Source: Solenopsis invicta (taxonomy: Eukaryota; Arthropoda; Insecta; Hymenoptera; Formicidae). Taken from it: DNA of 64,000 nucleotides. The DNA is taken from positions 1,178,001 through 1,242,000 of the forward strand of contig NC_052668.1 in NCBI RefSeq assembly GCF_016802725.1, in the 5' to 3' direction. Position 1 is the stretch's first letter. The number at the start of each line of letters is the position of its first letter. Shown piece after piece: positions 58,301-64,000 of this stretch. The position numbers and the translations under genes were made by a program. The notes under the pieces are model-generated. The model was given only the letters and a program-made list of their open reading frames with translations. It was not told where the DNA came from and did no database searches.

Positions 58301-60623
58301 CGCTCTGTGAGTTGACGAGGTTCTGCGAGGAGAGGCCCTCCTGTTTTTTGAAAGTGTATGTAAAATGCAATAAAATTGATTTTTCTGCGCTGACTGTTGT
58401 ACTGTAGGCTTAGTCTTCAGGATAGCTGAATGGTGAGATTTTCTGGCCATTTTATTGGCCACCTTCTCGATAATCTGAGCGGCATTCACTTTTTCGGAGA
58501 AATTATTACCAAATAGATATTCATCCACCGCAGCTAAATCGGAGGCGGCTTTACCCGAAAAATATAGCGAGGGTACTATAAAGGCTCGCTTTGCCTTAGA
58601 TAGTCCATAATGGAGATTCGCTATTAGACAAATACCATCTGCTATTTTAGAGATAGCGGCTTTTCCTGCTGTTGATGCCTGTAGGACATCTAACTTTAAG
58701 AGCTCGGAAATTCCACTAGCAAGGGCATTGAGCGAAGCTTCTACCTGTGATTGGGCCTGGCTCTGATGTGTGTCGCGTGTCACAAGGCACTGAGGTTAGG
58801 GAGAATCTCCTTATTTACCTTAGGTGGTGCGAGGAATGAGAGCCCCTCCTCAGGCTCATATTTTGCAAGGAAACTCTTTTTGAAGTCTTTCTTCAGGCCT
58901 GAACAAACGTTAAATTTTGTTGCCTCTAGAATAGCTTGGAGCCACAAGGTTACATCAGGCGATTGCGTTGGCACGCTAAACAGTTTCTCGAAAAAATTTT
59001 CCGACGGTTGCTTTACCTCGCTGAGGTTATTCTGGTCCATTATATCTGATACCTGAGAGTTGTCGGAAGTAACGCTGTTCATCCTCTCCACGATAGGCGA
59101 GCCCTCTGAAAGAAAGGACATTGCGGATGAAACAATCGGTTATGTCCCATTTTTGCCGCGTAAGGTAGCGAGTCAACAAGGGGACATACCTGGTACACCC
59201 CCCGATTCTTGTCCTGGATCGTCTGCTCATCTGCATGTCTGTCAGAAAAGTACGTGACCTCTGACAATGCCTCTGCTGAGACTAAGGAACCCTCGGATAA
59301 GATCTGTCTGGTTATATCCGTATCTCCTGGGTTAATTGCTAGGAAGAACTCTCGACGCTTCATAAAATCGAGGAACTCAGATAAGGCTCGGGACAACTTT
59401 TCTCGAGAAGACAAGCAAAATCTGAATAAAAATGCAGATCTATCGACCGTTGGGCTTTTGGAGAGGTTATGTTTAGCACGTGAATGTTTATCACGCGAGT
59501 GGCGACGATGCTTACGTCGCCCATAAGTCTGTTTTCGCAGAAAAATCCGATGAATAATATCTCTTACGTTTAGGTATGTTTGCTACACAAAGAAAACACT
59601 CTATGCAATATAACTGACGAAAAGTCTGTTGGTTCTACAAAAACAGAAAACGTAATGAAACATGGCGATAGCGCGGGCAACACGGGCAGCGCGGGTGGAT
59701 AGAGAGCGCCCCGATTTACCTACTTTTTTGTACTCTAAATTCTGTTGGTAAAGCAGGCACGAAGACGTGACTACATAGTTGTCCATCCGGACGAGACAAA
59801 AGCATAATGTTTGTTATATAAACTTAATAAATGGTAGTTATGACTGTTATAAGTTGTACTGTCTAGTGTTGTAATATCAACAATTCAATTTTACATAACT
59901 ATAATATTGCTAGAATGTAAAAATTCGTTATATAACGTGACATACATAAGTTATGTAACTATTATTTTCTGTGTTTGCTGGGATTTTTCCAAGAAGATTT
60001 TATATTCTTGCTTATATGTCAAACAATGAATTGTTGATTTGACACTAAATTTTTTTCTATGTACACATATTAATGTAGTTATCGAATAATTTATTGAAAT
60101 GTACTAGTTTCTAAGTTTACTGATTAAAGCTCTGTAGCAAGAAACGCGTTTGACAAATGTACTCGTAACTAATTTACTCCGGTTTCATAATTTGTGATAG
60201 TGTAAAAGTTTCTCAAAGTGTATTATTTTTTTAAATAAATCTCTTTAAAGGCCTAATTATTTATCTTTATTATTATTATATTGTTACTATTATTTATTAT
60301 TCGCTCTTTAATATTTAATAAAATTTTAATACAATCGCTTACGAAACTTTGAAAGCTTGTCGTAATTCCTTTTCCTCCAACGGATCCCGATTACAAAAAA
60401 ATTCTGATGAATGCGTCCTGGTTGTGTAATAATTCTCGATTGTTCTTTTCGTTGATTCCATTTGATAATAATTACTGTGAAGGAATAAGGCGAGAAAGCT
60501 ATCCTCAATTTTTGGCAAGTGCGATTGTTTCTCGCACCATTCTTTCAGTGATTGTATATCTGATAGCTTCAATTGTGGATTTTTCTTCATTTCTTCTTCT
60601 AAAGTTATTCTTCTTATTGACAT
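46301..60623 (-). CDS. CRAL-TRIO domain protein (alpha-tocopherol transfer protein-like), three exons
   Basis: These soluble proteins carry hydrophobic ligands such as tocopherol, retinal or phosphoinositides between membranes. Exons: 60623-60343, 47302-46939 and 46504-46301. Exon 1 starts MSIRRITLEEEMKKNPQLKL and includes FLALFLHSNYYQMESTKRTI (CRAL-TRIO N-terminal domain); it ends in phase 2 at TTTC|GTAAGC. Exon 2 follows AAAAAG| and supplies the missing third base (Ser), then NGVTKNGYKMIYRTFLDADP, GYVLICDASKLSFGHVIRM and PFIKQELMDM, ending at ATG|GTAAGT. Exon 3 follows TTCTCTTCTAG and reads YIPVDALPNEVGGKAG to the stop. Total 282 residues, normal for the family, with no breaks. The second intron (1) is about 13.0 kb and contains a DIRS element with a Gypsy inside it; intron 2 is 434 bp. 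The 5' UTR and promoter are not defined. Confidence 0.9.
47785..47996 (+). repeat. DIRS left inverted repeat, outer part
   Basis: Reverse complement of about 60080-60280 with moderate divergence (for example ATAATACACTTTGAGAAACT and ACGAGTACATTTGTCAAAC in both). The match breaks at about 47996 and resumes at about 48730. Confidence 0.85.
48004..48219 (-). pseudogene. Penelope-like reverse-transcriptase fragment
   Basis: About 70 codons reading KITHILNIFNTYQNRLKFTV, then EKKIVTNFLDLTLTILI. This matches the RT segment following the catalytic box in Penelope-like elements (LNxFNxYHxRLxFT...NFLDxT). It is an isolated piece inside the segment that interrupts the DIRS left repeat. Confidence 0.65.
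48730..49380 (+). repeat. DIRS left inverted repeat, inner part with hairpins
   Basis: Matches the reverse complement of about 59640-60060 (for example AAATCAACAATTCATTG, AGCAAGAATA and GTCCGGATGGACAACTATGTAG). Insertions of two perfect hairpins (48806-48891 with 31-bp arms, 49004-49060 with 23-bp arms) distinguish it from the right copy. Confidence 0.85.
49159..49492. repeat. 334-bp fold-back within the DIRS left end
   Basis: Arms 49159-49226 and about 49429-49492 are near-perfect complements (ATTGTAAGATTAAACGAACT, CACCGAGTGAAGTTCGATCT). The loop carries sequence also present in the right terminal repeat near 59660-59800. It may represent a partial duplication of the DIRS end, such as the internal complementary region. 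Confidence 0.75.
49712..50569 (-). pseudogene. DIRS tyrosine recombinase, frameshifted
   Basis: Minus-strand pieces: MPEIDRVLEFLTQEVKDIGC (from 50569), LFISWVKPHKPVGTQSTSRW (50095 frame) and YVFSAHSTRHASIW with IIKRATGWSGESQIFAKFYN (49958-49758 frame). The HxxR box and the final Tyr of the tyrosine recombinase fold are present. DIRS elements use this enzyme instead of a DDE integrase. At least two frame changes disrupt it. Confidence 0.85.
50701..51985 (-). pseudogene. DIRS RT (3' part), RNase H and following domain
   Basis: Reading leftward from the Gypsy: YLDDFLFLSASQEDCKNN (RT catalytic box at about 51980), LGFLINYSKSQLLPLTKCKY-LGF (RT thumb), FAALIGSLMSIFPAVQYSLL, then RNase H with MELKAAFFALRCFALDLADS and LLRIDNTTAISYINRFG (51388-51068), then FDIDLFASLINAKVDRYVSW and GILIIPWWLSQPWF (51162-50701). 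The order is as in DIRS1-type pol. Several frameshifts occur. Confidence 0.85.
51986..52046 (+). repeat. 61-bp direct repeat, left of the Gypsy
   Basis: Identical to 57645-57705. It begins AACAATTGACTGGAAACC and ends AATATATTTGTA. It is DIRS RT sequence duplicated around the Gypsy insertion, much longer than the usual 4-6 bp. Confidence 0.97.
52047..52461 (+). repeat. Gypsy left (5') LTR, apparently 5'-truncated
   Basis: Starts GATATCGGACAAGG directly after the 61-bp repeat and ends TATTATCCTACA. Matches 57221-57634. Confidence 0.93.
52465..52477 (+). other. Primer-binding site, tRNA-Pro type
   Basis: TGGGGGCTCGTCC lies 3 nt after the LTR and is complementary to the 3' end of tRNA-Pro, as used by several retroelements. 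It overlaps the first 17-bp repeat unit. Confidence 0.75.
52470..52656. repeat. 17-bp tandem repeat, 11 copies, derived from the PBS
   Basis: GCTCGTCCAGCGATAAA/G recurs exactly 11 times with only A/G variation at the last base. The first unit overlaps the primer-binding site, so each unit repeats its GCTCGTCC core. Confidence 0.97.
52883..57154 (+). CDS. Gypsy gag-pol polyprotein, uninterrupted 1,423 codons
   Basis: Start chosen at ATG 52883 (MDNIQHAIMKD); an in-frame GTG at 52862 is less likely. Order by approximate residue: SAP-like segment (10-50), charged coiled coil (80-125), gag capsid (150-290), two CCHC knuckles (CHNCGMRDHLGANC ~343, CFACNERGHIASKC ~365), aspartic protease with DSGSD (~415), reverse transcriptase with LCVDYRHLNKK and YMDD (~732), RNase H with HTDASALGYG (~880), integrase H2C2 zinc domain (~1072-1110), and a DDE core with D ~1140, D ~1198 and E ~1234 at the canonical 35-residue spacing. 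A GPYEIIRV motif closes the C-terminus. Gag and pol are fused with no frameshift or stop. With near-identical LTRs the copy looks recently inserted. It lacks env and acts within the cell. Confidence 0.95.
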   Translation: MDNIQHAIMKDPTKYKVEALKEMLKRHNLSTAGTKNELICRLMEADPNGEWLREDNEESRDRRGDAEDVSQASVSRTQQGTSARLSEIELYEREREIARRELELARREIEMLRQNQRMERVAINENQNANNDIVRTQSAQSKINVTAIADLLGYFDGKSVHYETWENQIRLLKTTYKLEDDTARLIIAMRLKGKALEWIHSKPEYVAMSFDALLGELRSMFQHRQSKMALRKKFEDRMWKKEETFHEYVHEKIITGNRVPINNDEMLEYIVEGIPDDALRNQARIQRFDTVEALLNAFEKVTLRERGAFNSAKFEKRNGVANREEKTEKGDAKRRPTDTVRHCHNCGMRDHLGANCPTKDQGAKCFACNERGHIASKCPKKAGTSKSCLIATRSRNQKYVKDVSIQGHQIKALIDSGSDLTLMRADEYVKLGSPRLKLGGMRFRGVGSDNNTTLGEFEAEIRVDEHNYSVCIQVVSDTLMRHQMLLGTNFLDAVEVNFKAGKISISPLQESTCENKHSIPEIFNINLTHADFEINHVDVTGAGNAEQRASLQNLIENYKPNKARETNIKMKLILKDEEPVYQSARRLSPSEGEEVNAQIDEWLAEGIIQPSISEYASPVVLVRKKDGAARLCVDYRHLNKKILKDRYPLPLIEDEIDLLQGALLFTTLDLRNGFFHVAVEESSRKYTAFVVPDGHYEFLKVPFGLCNSPAVFQRFVNLIFRDLIREGIVMAYMDDLIIPSNDVDIGLKRLERVLKVASEAGLDINWKKCCFLQTRVEFLGHVIEAGQVRPSNKKTEAVRRFPEPTNVKQVQSFLGLSGYFRKFIPGYAAIAHPLSSLLKTGVKFNFGAAEKNAFERLKKMLSEGPVLSLYRAGAETELHTDASALGYGAILLQRGNEDNLFHPVYYSSGKTTSAEAKYPSYELEVLAIIKALKKFRVYLLGITFKIVTDCRAFTLTMNKKDLCVRVARWALLLEEFHYTIEHRPGKSMVHVDALSRNPLPACLVIDETDAGLTARLRRAQEEDDGVKRLRELVSRGQAQEYTLRGNLLFRESDGDLQLVVPRRMQAQIIRRAHEQGHFSVNKTESLVKNDYWIPNLRRRVEEIVRNCVACILAERKQGKQECFLHPIEKGKVPLDTLHMDHLGPLPSTKKTYHHILVVIDAFSKFVWLYATKSTSTHEVLTRLRKQAAVFCNPRRIVTDRGTAFTSSEFEEYCKVQNIEHILITTGVPRANGQVERVNRTLIPLLTKLAAPKPHEWYRHLDTAQQYLNAAPHRSLGLSPFQVLLGTHPRLKDCPEIKEILEKERLESFQDAREELRAEARKNIVKMQQENKRSFDRRRKKPRDYREGEMVAIKRTQRGPGMKLSGKFLGPYEIIRVLRNHRYVVQKIGESEGPSRTTTSADYMKPWVSEDDHDYSEDDDEVSE
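57186..57634 (+). repeat. Gypsy right (3') LTR, full length
   Basis: Begins TGTAGCAGCAGG after a purine-rich GAGGGCGAA and ends CCTACA, giving TGTAG/CTACA inverted termini. Positions 57221-57634 match the left LTR. Confidence 0.9.
57645..57705 (+). repeat. 61-bp direct repeat, right of the Gypsy
   Basis: Identical to 51986-52046. Ten bases (57635-57644, ACGATCTCAG) of unexplained filler separate it from the Gypsy LTR. Confidence 0.97.
57645..58215 (-). pseudogene. DIRS RT, 5' part
   Basis: Minus-strand frames: DRWKELTSDQVVFEAVRGFK, VIRKSGGGTCFILNLKDLN (58215-57856), then YRMATIDLEDAYLLVPMHPS and FTFLPFSLAVAPYIFTNILR (57866-57645). These are the RT fingers and palm before the YLDD box, which lies beyond the Gypsy. 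A frame change occurs near 57860. Confidence 0.88.
58160..59414 (-). pseudogene. DIRS gag, frameshifted
   Basis: Three minus-strand frames in series: 59414-59079 (MSSREKLSRALSEFLDFMKR), 59121-58780 (NNLSEVKQPSENFFEKLFSV, LQAILEATKFNVCSGLKKD) and 58783-58160 (SQVEASLNALASGISELLKL and a Ser/Arg-rich tail). Position upstream of RT and the SR-rich C-terminus fit a DIRS gag. It would need frame corrections to be one protein. Confidence 0.7.
59640..60280 (-). repeat. DIRS right inverted repeat
   Basis: Reverse complement of the left repeat segments 47785-47996 and 48730-49380 joined together. It is uninterrupted, so it shows the original form. Confidence 0.85.
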
Positions 60624-61197
60624 TGTAATTTAACTTGAATTGTAGTAAAAATGTATTTAATTCTATCTGATTGTAAGTAAGAAATATCTAGAAAAAAAAT
60701 TAATTACAAGTCAGCTTTTAATGTTTTGAATTTTTTTAATAATTGAGAAAAAAATTCGGCAAAATTGATTAGCTCTTAGTGAGAAAATAAAACTTTTCTA
60801 TTAAATAATTATAAAAACAAAATTCTTCTTGTCTCATTTAAATTGTTATTCTTTAGGAGCCTTGAACCTTGTATTTATTTTCTAATTTTTTAAAAACAAA
60901 ATTATTTTTTAAACAATAATTTTGTTTAAAATAATTAATTAAAAACTAATTATCTAAAATCAGATTAGAAAATAGTAACTAATTTATATCCAATAAAACT
61001 TGAAATATTCAAATTATACTCAGTTTTCATTACACATTTACGCGTAAAATGTCGCGTAAACGCCGTAAATGGTGAAATTATTTACCACATAAAAAAACGC
61101 GTATAGTACAAACCGCATAAATTAAGAAATGAATTTATTATTCCCTAATTAAATCGAAGTAATTAAATAATAAAAAGTGCAAATAAGACTAATGAGA
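60624..61197. other. AT-rich upstream region of the CRAL-TRIO gene
   Basis: No gene is visible. It should carry the 5' UTR and promoter of the minus-strand CRAL-TRIO gene, but no element can be assigned. Confidence 0.4.
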
Positions 61198-61297
61198 GTC
61201 AGCGCGGGTATAGATTGCACTTCAGATATGGCAAACCGTTAGTGATTCATAGATACATCATATCAACGATAGCCAGGTTCATTGTTTTCTGTTATTA

Positions 61298-62037
61298 AAA
61301 GGACCCCGCACGATTTATATGAAAAAAACGTGTTCGGTCAATTTGTTTGATATTTTTATATGTTGTAGTACTTGCATTCCTAATAAAAAATCTCAATTTT
61401 TAGAACATTCCTATGTCTAGTTTCAGAATTAAAAATATTTGGAGGTTTCTTTCAAGACATCGGCTCATATGTATACCTACACTAGTTTGAACTTCTATGC
61501 TTGCTCATATATGTATATTGGTACGTATGAATATCCGTAGATGACTGCGTGTGCGTGCACACGCGGGCGTATGCGTACGCGCGCGGGCGTGCGCGCATGC
61601 ACTCAGAAAACGCGCACGCGCATACACACGCACGCACGCACGCACGCACGCACGCACACACAATACGTACAAGAAGAGAGGGTTTAGAGTAATTAAATAC
61701 TATAGGAATGACAAACCATCCTTATCTCTGCTGACAAACACATGCACGCGTGCGCGCGCGTACACGTCCGCGTGTGCGCGCACACGCAGTCATCTACGGA
61801 TATTCATACGTACCAATATACATATATGAGCAAGCATAGAAGTTCAAACTAGTGTAGGTATACATATGAGCCGATGTCATGAAAGAGACCTTTAATTATT
61901 TTTAATTCTGAAACTAGACATAGAAATGTTCTAAAAATTGAGATTTTTCATTAGGGATGCAAGTACAACAACATATAAAAAATTTAAGCAAATCGACCGA
62001 ACACGTTTTTTTCATATAAATCGTGCGGGGTCCTTTG
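61298..62037. repeat. 740-bp palindrome with CG/CA-rich centre
   Basis: Arms 61298-61550 and about 61790-62037 are near-perfect complements (AAAGGACCCCGCACGATTTA at the left, its complement at the right). The centre is alternating CA/CG sequence able to adopt Z-DNA. It could be an inserted fold-back element within copy 2. Confidence 0.88.
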
Positions 62038-62044
62038 TCTCATA

Positions 62045-62074
62045 CTGATGATGACTCCAAAGATGAATCGAAAC
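62045..62074 (+). ncRNA. Hammerhead-ribozyme-like core motif
   Basis: CTGATGA-T-GACTC-CAAAGAT-GAATC-GAAAC. The conserved CUGANGA and GAAA boxes are both intact and separated by a stem II with one mismatched pair (C-A). Stems I and III were not established. Copy 1 of the element has a perfect stem II but an altered core. Activity of this copy is unproven. Confidence 0.35.
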
Positions 62075-62101
62075 GTTCGTTACTGTCATCGTTTTATTTA
62101 A

Positions 62102-63939
62102 GAGGAGAACCTACTTTGAAATCGATCTTTTTCACTCGATTATTTTCTGGTTTTTGCTGAAATTATTAAAAAATTATCTGAAAAAAAAAACATTAGAAAG
62201 TTATAAGAGACTTCCTTTTATGTTAATGTCAAAAAAAGATGAGTTAGCCTCAGTGACCGGAGCGCGTAGGTATATAACTTTAAACGTCTTTTTCTCAAAA
62301 CGCTAAATTTTGCGTGCCGGGAAATGTAATTCAAAAACCATTTGACTAATCATCTTCAAATTTTACAACTATACCGTTTATTTTTCAACTATCTCAACAT
62401 ATACCTATTCGTTCATTAATATTTTGCTTTAAACAATAATTATTAACAATTGTTTAAAGTGGTTTTTTCCTGTTTATATCGCCATTTTTGCAATTTTATG
62501 AATTTTTATTAATTAGATAGGTATATGTTGTACGTTTTTATATAAACTAACAAAATTTTCTTGAAAGAATGAGCCCAAAAAGACCTTTTTGGGCTCACTC
62601 TTTCAAGAAGTTTTTGGCCCATTTCTTGGACCTTGAATTTAAAATTTTTTTATGCCAAATAGTATTATATAATGGAGCATTAATTCTAGAGAAATTTTAA
62701 GATGAGCATAAGCACGGTTCCAGAAATATAAAGGGTTGAAAGTAATAGTTTCTCATAACACAAGGCGCCGTTTTTGAACTTCTTTTCTGATGTTTGAATA
62801 AAAATTACCATTTCCCATGTATTTTTGCGTACTGAACATGAATTTGGTAAGCAAATTGCTCTATCACGTCAGATTTCTTAGAAATGTGTCAAAAATGATC
62901 ATTTTTACTTTACTACGGCGTTAAAAAAAATTTATTTCTATCTATTACTCACATTAAAAAAGCACCCAATCTGTGAAGAGCAAAAGGAGTTACATTAAAA
63001 AAACACTCCAATCTGTGAGAGACAAGGAGACTCACATTAAAAAAGCACTTCACTCTGTGAGAAGCAAGAGGACTCACATTAGAAAAGCACTGCAATCTGT
63101 GAGAAGCAAGGGGACTTACATTAAGAAAGCACCTCAATCTGTGAGAGACAAGGGGACTCGCATTAAAAAAGCACCCCAATCTGTGAGAAGCAAGAGAACT
63201 TTCAGTAGAAAAGCATCTCGATTCATGAAAGGCAGTCACTTCAACTCCATCTATCTCGGGAAGTTTTCATACTAGATGAAAACTAAGGTCATATTTCAAT
63301 CCGGGATAAAAATTCATAAGAAACAATGTTTTACTTTGTTAAATATATTTTTTTAGATAGATTTTTAGATAGATAGAAATAAATTTTTTTCAACGCCATA
63401 GTGAGGTAAAGATGATCATTTTTGACACTTTTCTAAGAAATCTGATGTGATAAAACAATTTGCTTACCAAATTCGTGTTCAGCGCACAAAGATACAACAG
63501 GAAATGGTAACTTTTATTCAAACTACAAAACAAAAGTTTAAAAACGCCCTGTGTTATAAGAAACCATCACTTTCAACCCTTTATATCTCCGGAACTGCGC
63601 TTATGCTCATCTTCAAATTTTTCGGGTATTAATGTTCCATTATAAAGTACTATTTGGCATAAAAAAAAATTGAAATTCAAGATCCAAAAAATGGGCCAAA
63701 TTTGGGGTTACTCTTTTTGTTTCACATTAATTTTGTGACCTCGGCATTTCCCGGCGTAAATTCAAAGAGCCAACTTCAAACAGTTGCTGTGTCGCCATTT
63801 TAAACTTTTTCAACATCAAAAAAATTTTTTTAATTAGTTTAAATAGTGAACATTACCGTATAGTTTGTCTACATTCAATAAATTTTGCCATATTTCTTTT
63901 TAAATCGAGAAGAAGCGGCTGTTTAGAGTAGGTTCCCCC
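62102..63939. mobile_element. TTAA-flanked fold-back element with minisatellite loop
   Basis: Flanked by TTAA at 62098-62101 and 63940-63943, confirmed by the uninterrupted TTAA in copy 1 of the host element. The ends GAGGAGAACCTACTTT and (complement) GGGGGAACCTACTCTAAA are similar. Long imperfect inverted arms (best at 62600-62945 and 63350-63710) enclose a 42-bp minisatellite. No transposase is present; TTAA targeting suggests a piggyBac-mobilised element. Confidence 0.75.
62949..63234. repeat. 42-bp minisatellite, about 6.5 copies
   Basis: CTGTGAG recurs at 62971, 63013, 63055, 63097, 63139 and 63181. A typical unit contains AAGCAAGGGGACTTACATTA and AAGCACCNCAAT. It is related to the 41-bp array at 5150-5313. 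Confidence 0.93.
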
Positions 63940-64000
63940 TTAAGATAAATAAATACTTATATTATTAATAATTGTGTTTGCGCACCTATACCAGCGCTGA

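Larger units (their letters stand above)
47785..60280 (-). mobile_element. DIRS-like tyrosine-recombinase retrotransposon, nested host of a Gypsy
   Basis: Inverted terminal repeats (about 47785-49380 and 59640-60280) bound gag, RT/RNase H and tyrosine-recombinase remnants, all on the minus strand. That is the DIRS1-type layout. The left repeat is enlarged by an inserted ~730-bp segment (about 47996-48730, with a Penelope-like RT piece) and by hairpins. The RT is split by the Gypsy element at 52047-57634. Without the Gypsy and the left-repeat insertion it would be about 6 kb, the usual DIRS size. Frameshifts throughout make it non-autonomous. Confidence 0.85.
61198..64000 (+). mobile_element. 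Inverted-repeat element with hammerhead-like motif, copy 2 (interrupted)
   Basis: The left terminus GAGTCAGCGCGGGTATAG (61197 onward) and right terminus TTTGCGCACCTATACCAGCG-CTGA (63976-64000, window end) match the ends of copy 1 at 21129-21389. The interior is interrupted by a 740-bp palindrome and a 1.84-kb TTAA-flanked element. Where copy 1 (minus) reads ...GCTTAAGATGAATAAATA, copy 2 reads TTAA [insert] TTAAGATAAATAAATA, which confirms both the homology and the insertion. Confidence 0.65.

Noticed and set aside
47303..60342. Two separate partial CRAL-TRIO genes rather than one
   Set aside because: Splice phases and protein continuity between 60343 and 47302 match exactly, and the intervening DNA is explained as transposon insertion in an intron.
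62949..63275. Repetitive frames on both strands (e.g. VRSKGTYIKKAPQS-type)
   Set aside because: Translation of the 42-bp minisatellite; since 42 is a multiple of three, the frame stays open by chance.

Overview
The window is animal nuclear DNA, almost certainly insect and most likely Hymenoptera (an ant would fit). Coding genes are split by GT-AG introns, the background is very AT-rich, and recognisable proteins resemble insect arrestin-domain, zeta-class glutathione transferase and CRAL-TRIO families. The species call rests on remembered protein resemblance, not on a search. Nothing bacterial (operon, Shine-Dalgarno site, CRISPR) is present.

Three host genes can be read. (1) The first two coding exons of an arrestin-domain protein on the minus strand (602-1509), running off the left edge. 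(2) A complete five-exon GstZ gene (maleylacetoacetate isomerase) on the plus strand (18433-20920). (3) A complete three-exon CRAL-TRIO gene (alpha-tocopherol-transfer-like) on the minus strand (46301-60623), whose two codon-phase-matched 5' exons are separated by a 13-kb intron filled with nested transposons. No functional link among the three genes is visible.

Nearly everything else is transposable-element sequence, often nested. 3.3-6.3 kb: a DD41D mariner-type element with 303-bp inverted repeats and a neighbouring 382-bp palindromic MITE, both in a TA microsatellite. 7.8-12.6 kb: a hAT (ZMYM1-like) element between perfect 76-bp direct repeats. 13.1-14.7 kb: a Tc1-like wreck with long inverted repeats, whose arms recur at 25.9 and 41.7 kb. 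16.2 kb: a palindromic MITE. 21.1 kb: a 260-bp inverted-repeat element with a hammerhead-like motif. 23.2-26.2 kb: a mariner remnant split by an antisense LINE with a 16-bp target duplication. 26.3-31.3 kb: CACTA-type transposase, LINE and BEL/Pao gag remnants. 31.9-35.4 kb: an inverted-repeat element and an old Gypsy. 35.7-41.2 kb: a ~420-bp duplication, an R1-like 3' end, a solo LTR and a LINE. 41.7-46.0 kb: Tc1-like and hAT remnants, then a fold-back element with a tRNA-like segment and a 70-bp minisatellite.

The CRAL-TRIO intron holds a DIRS-like tyrosine-recombinase retrotransposon (about 47.8-60.3 kb) with inverted terminal repeats. Its reverse transcriptase is interrupted by a young Gypsy element (52047-57634) with near-identical LTRs and one uninterrupted 1,423-codon gag-pol frame. 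61.2-64.0 kb holds a second copy of the hammerhead-containing element, split by a 740-bp palindrome and a 1.84-kb TTAA-flanked fold-back element.

Most notable: two unrelated elements (hAT and Gypsy) are flanked by perfect 61-76-bp target duplications, appear to lack their left ends, and have a few filler bases at the right junction; a hammerhead-like motif sits inside a two-copy inverted-repeat family; related ~41/42-bp minisatellites lie inside two different transposons 57 kb apart; and a primer-binding-site-derived 17-bp unit is amplified 11 times in the Gypsy leader.
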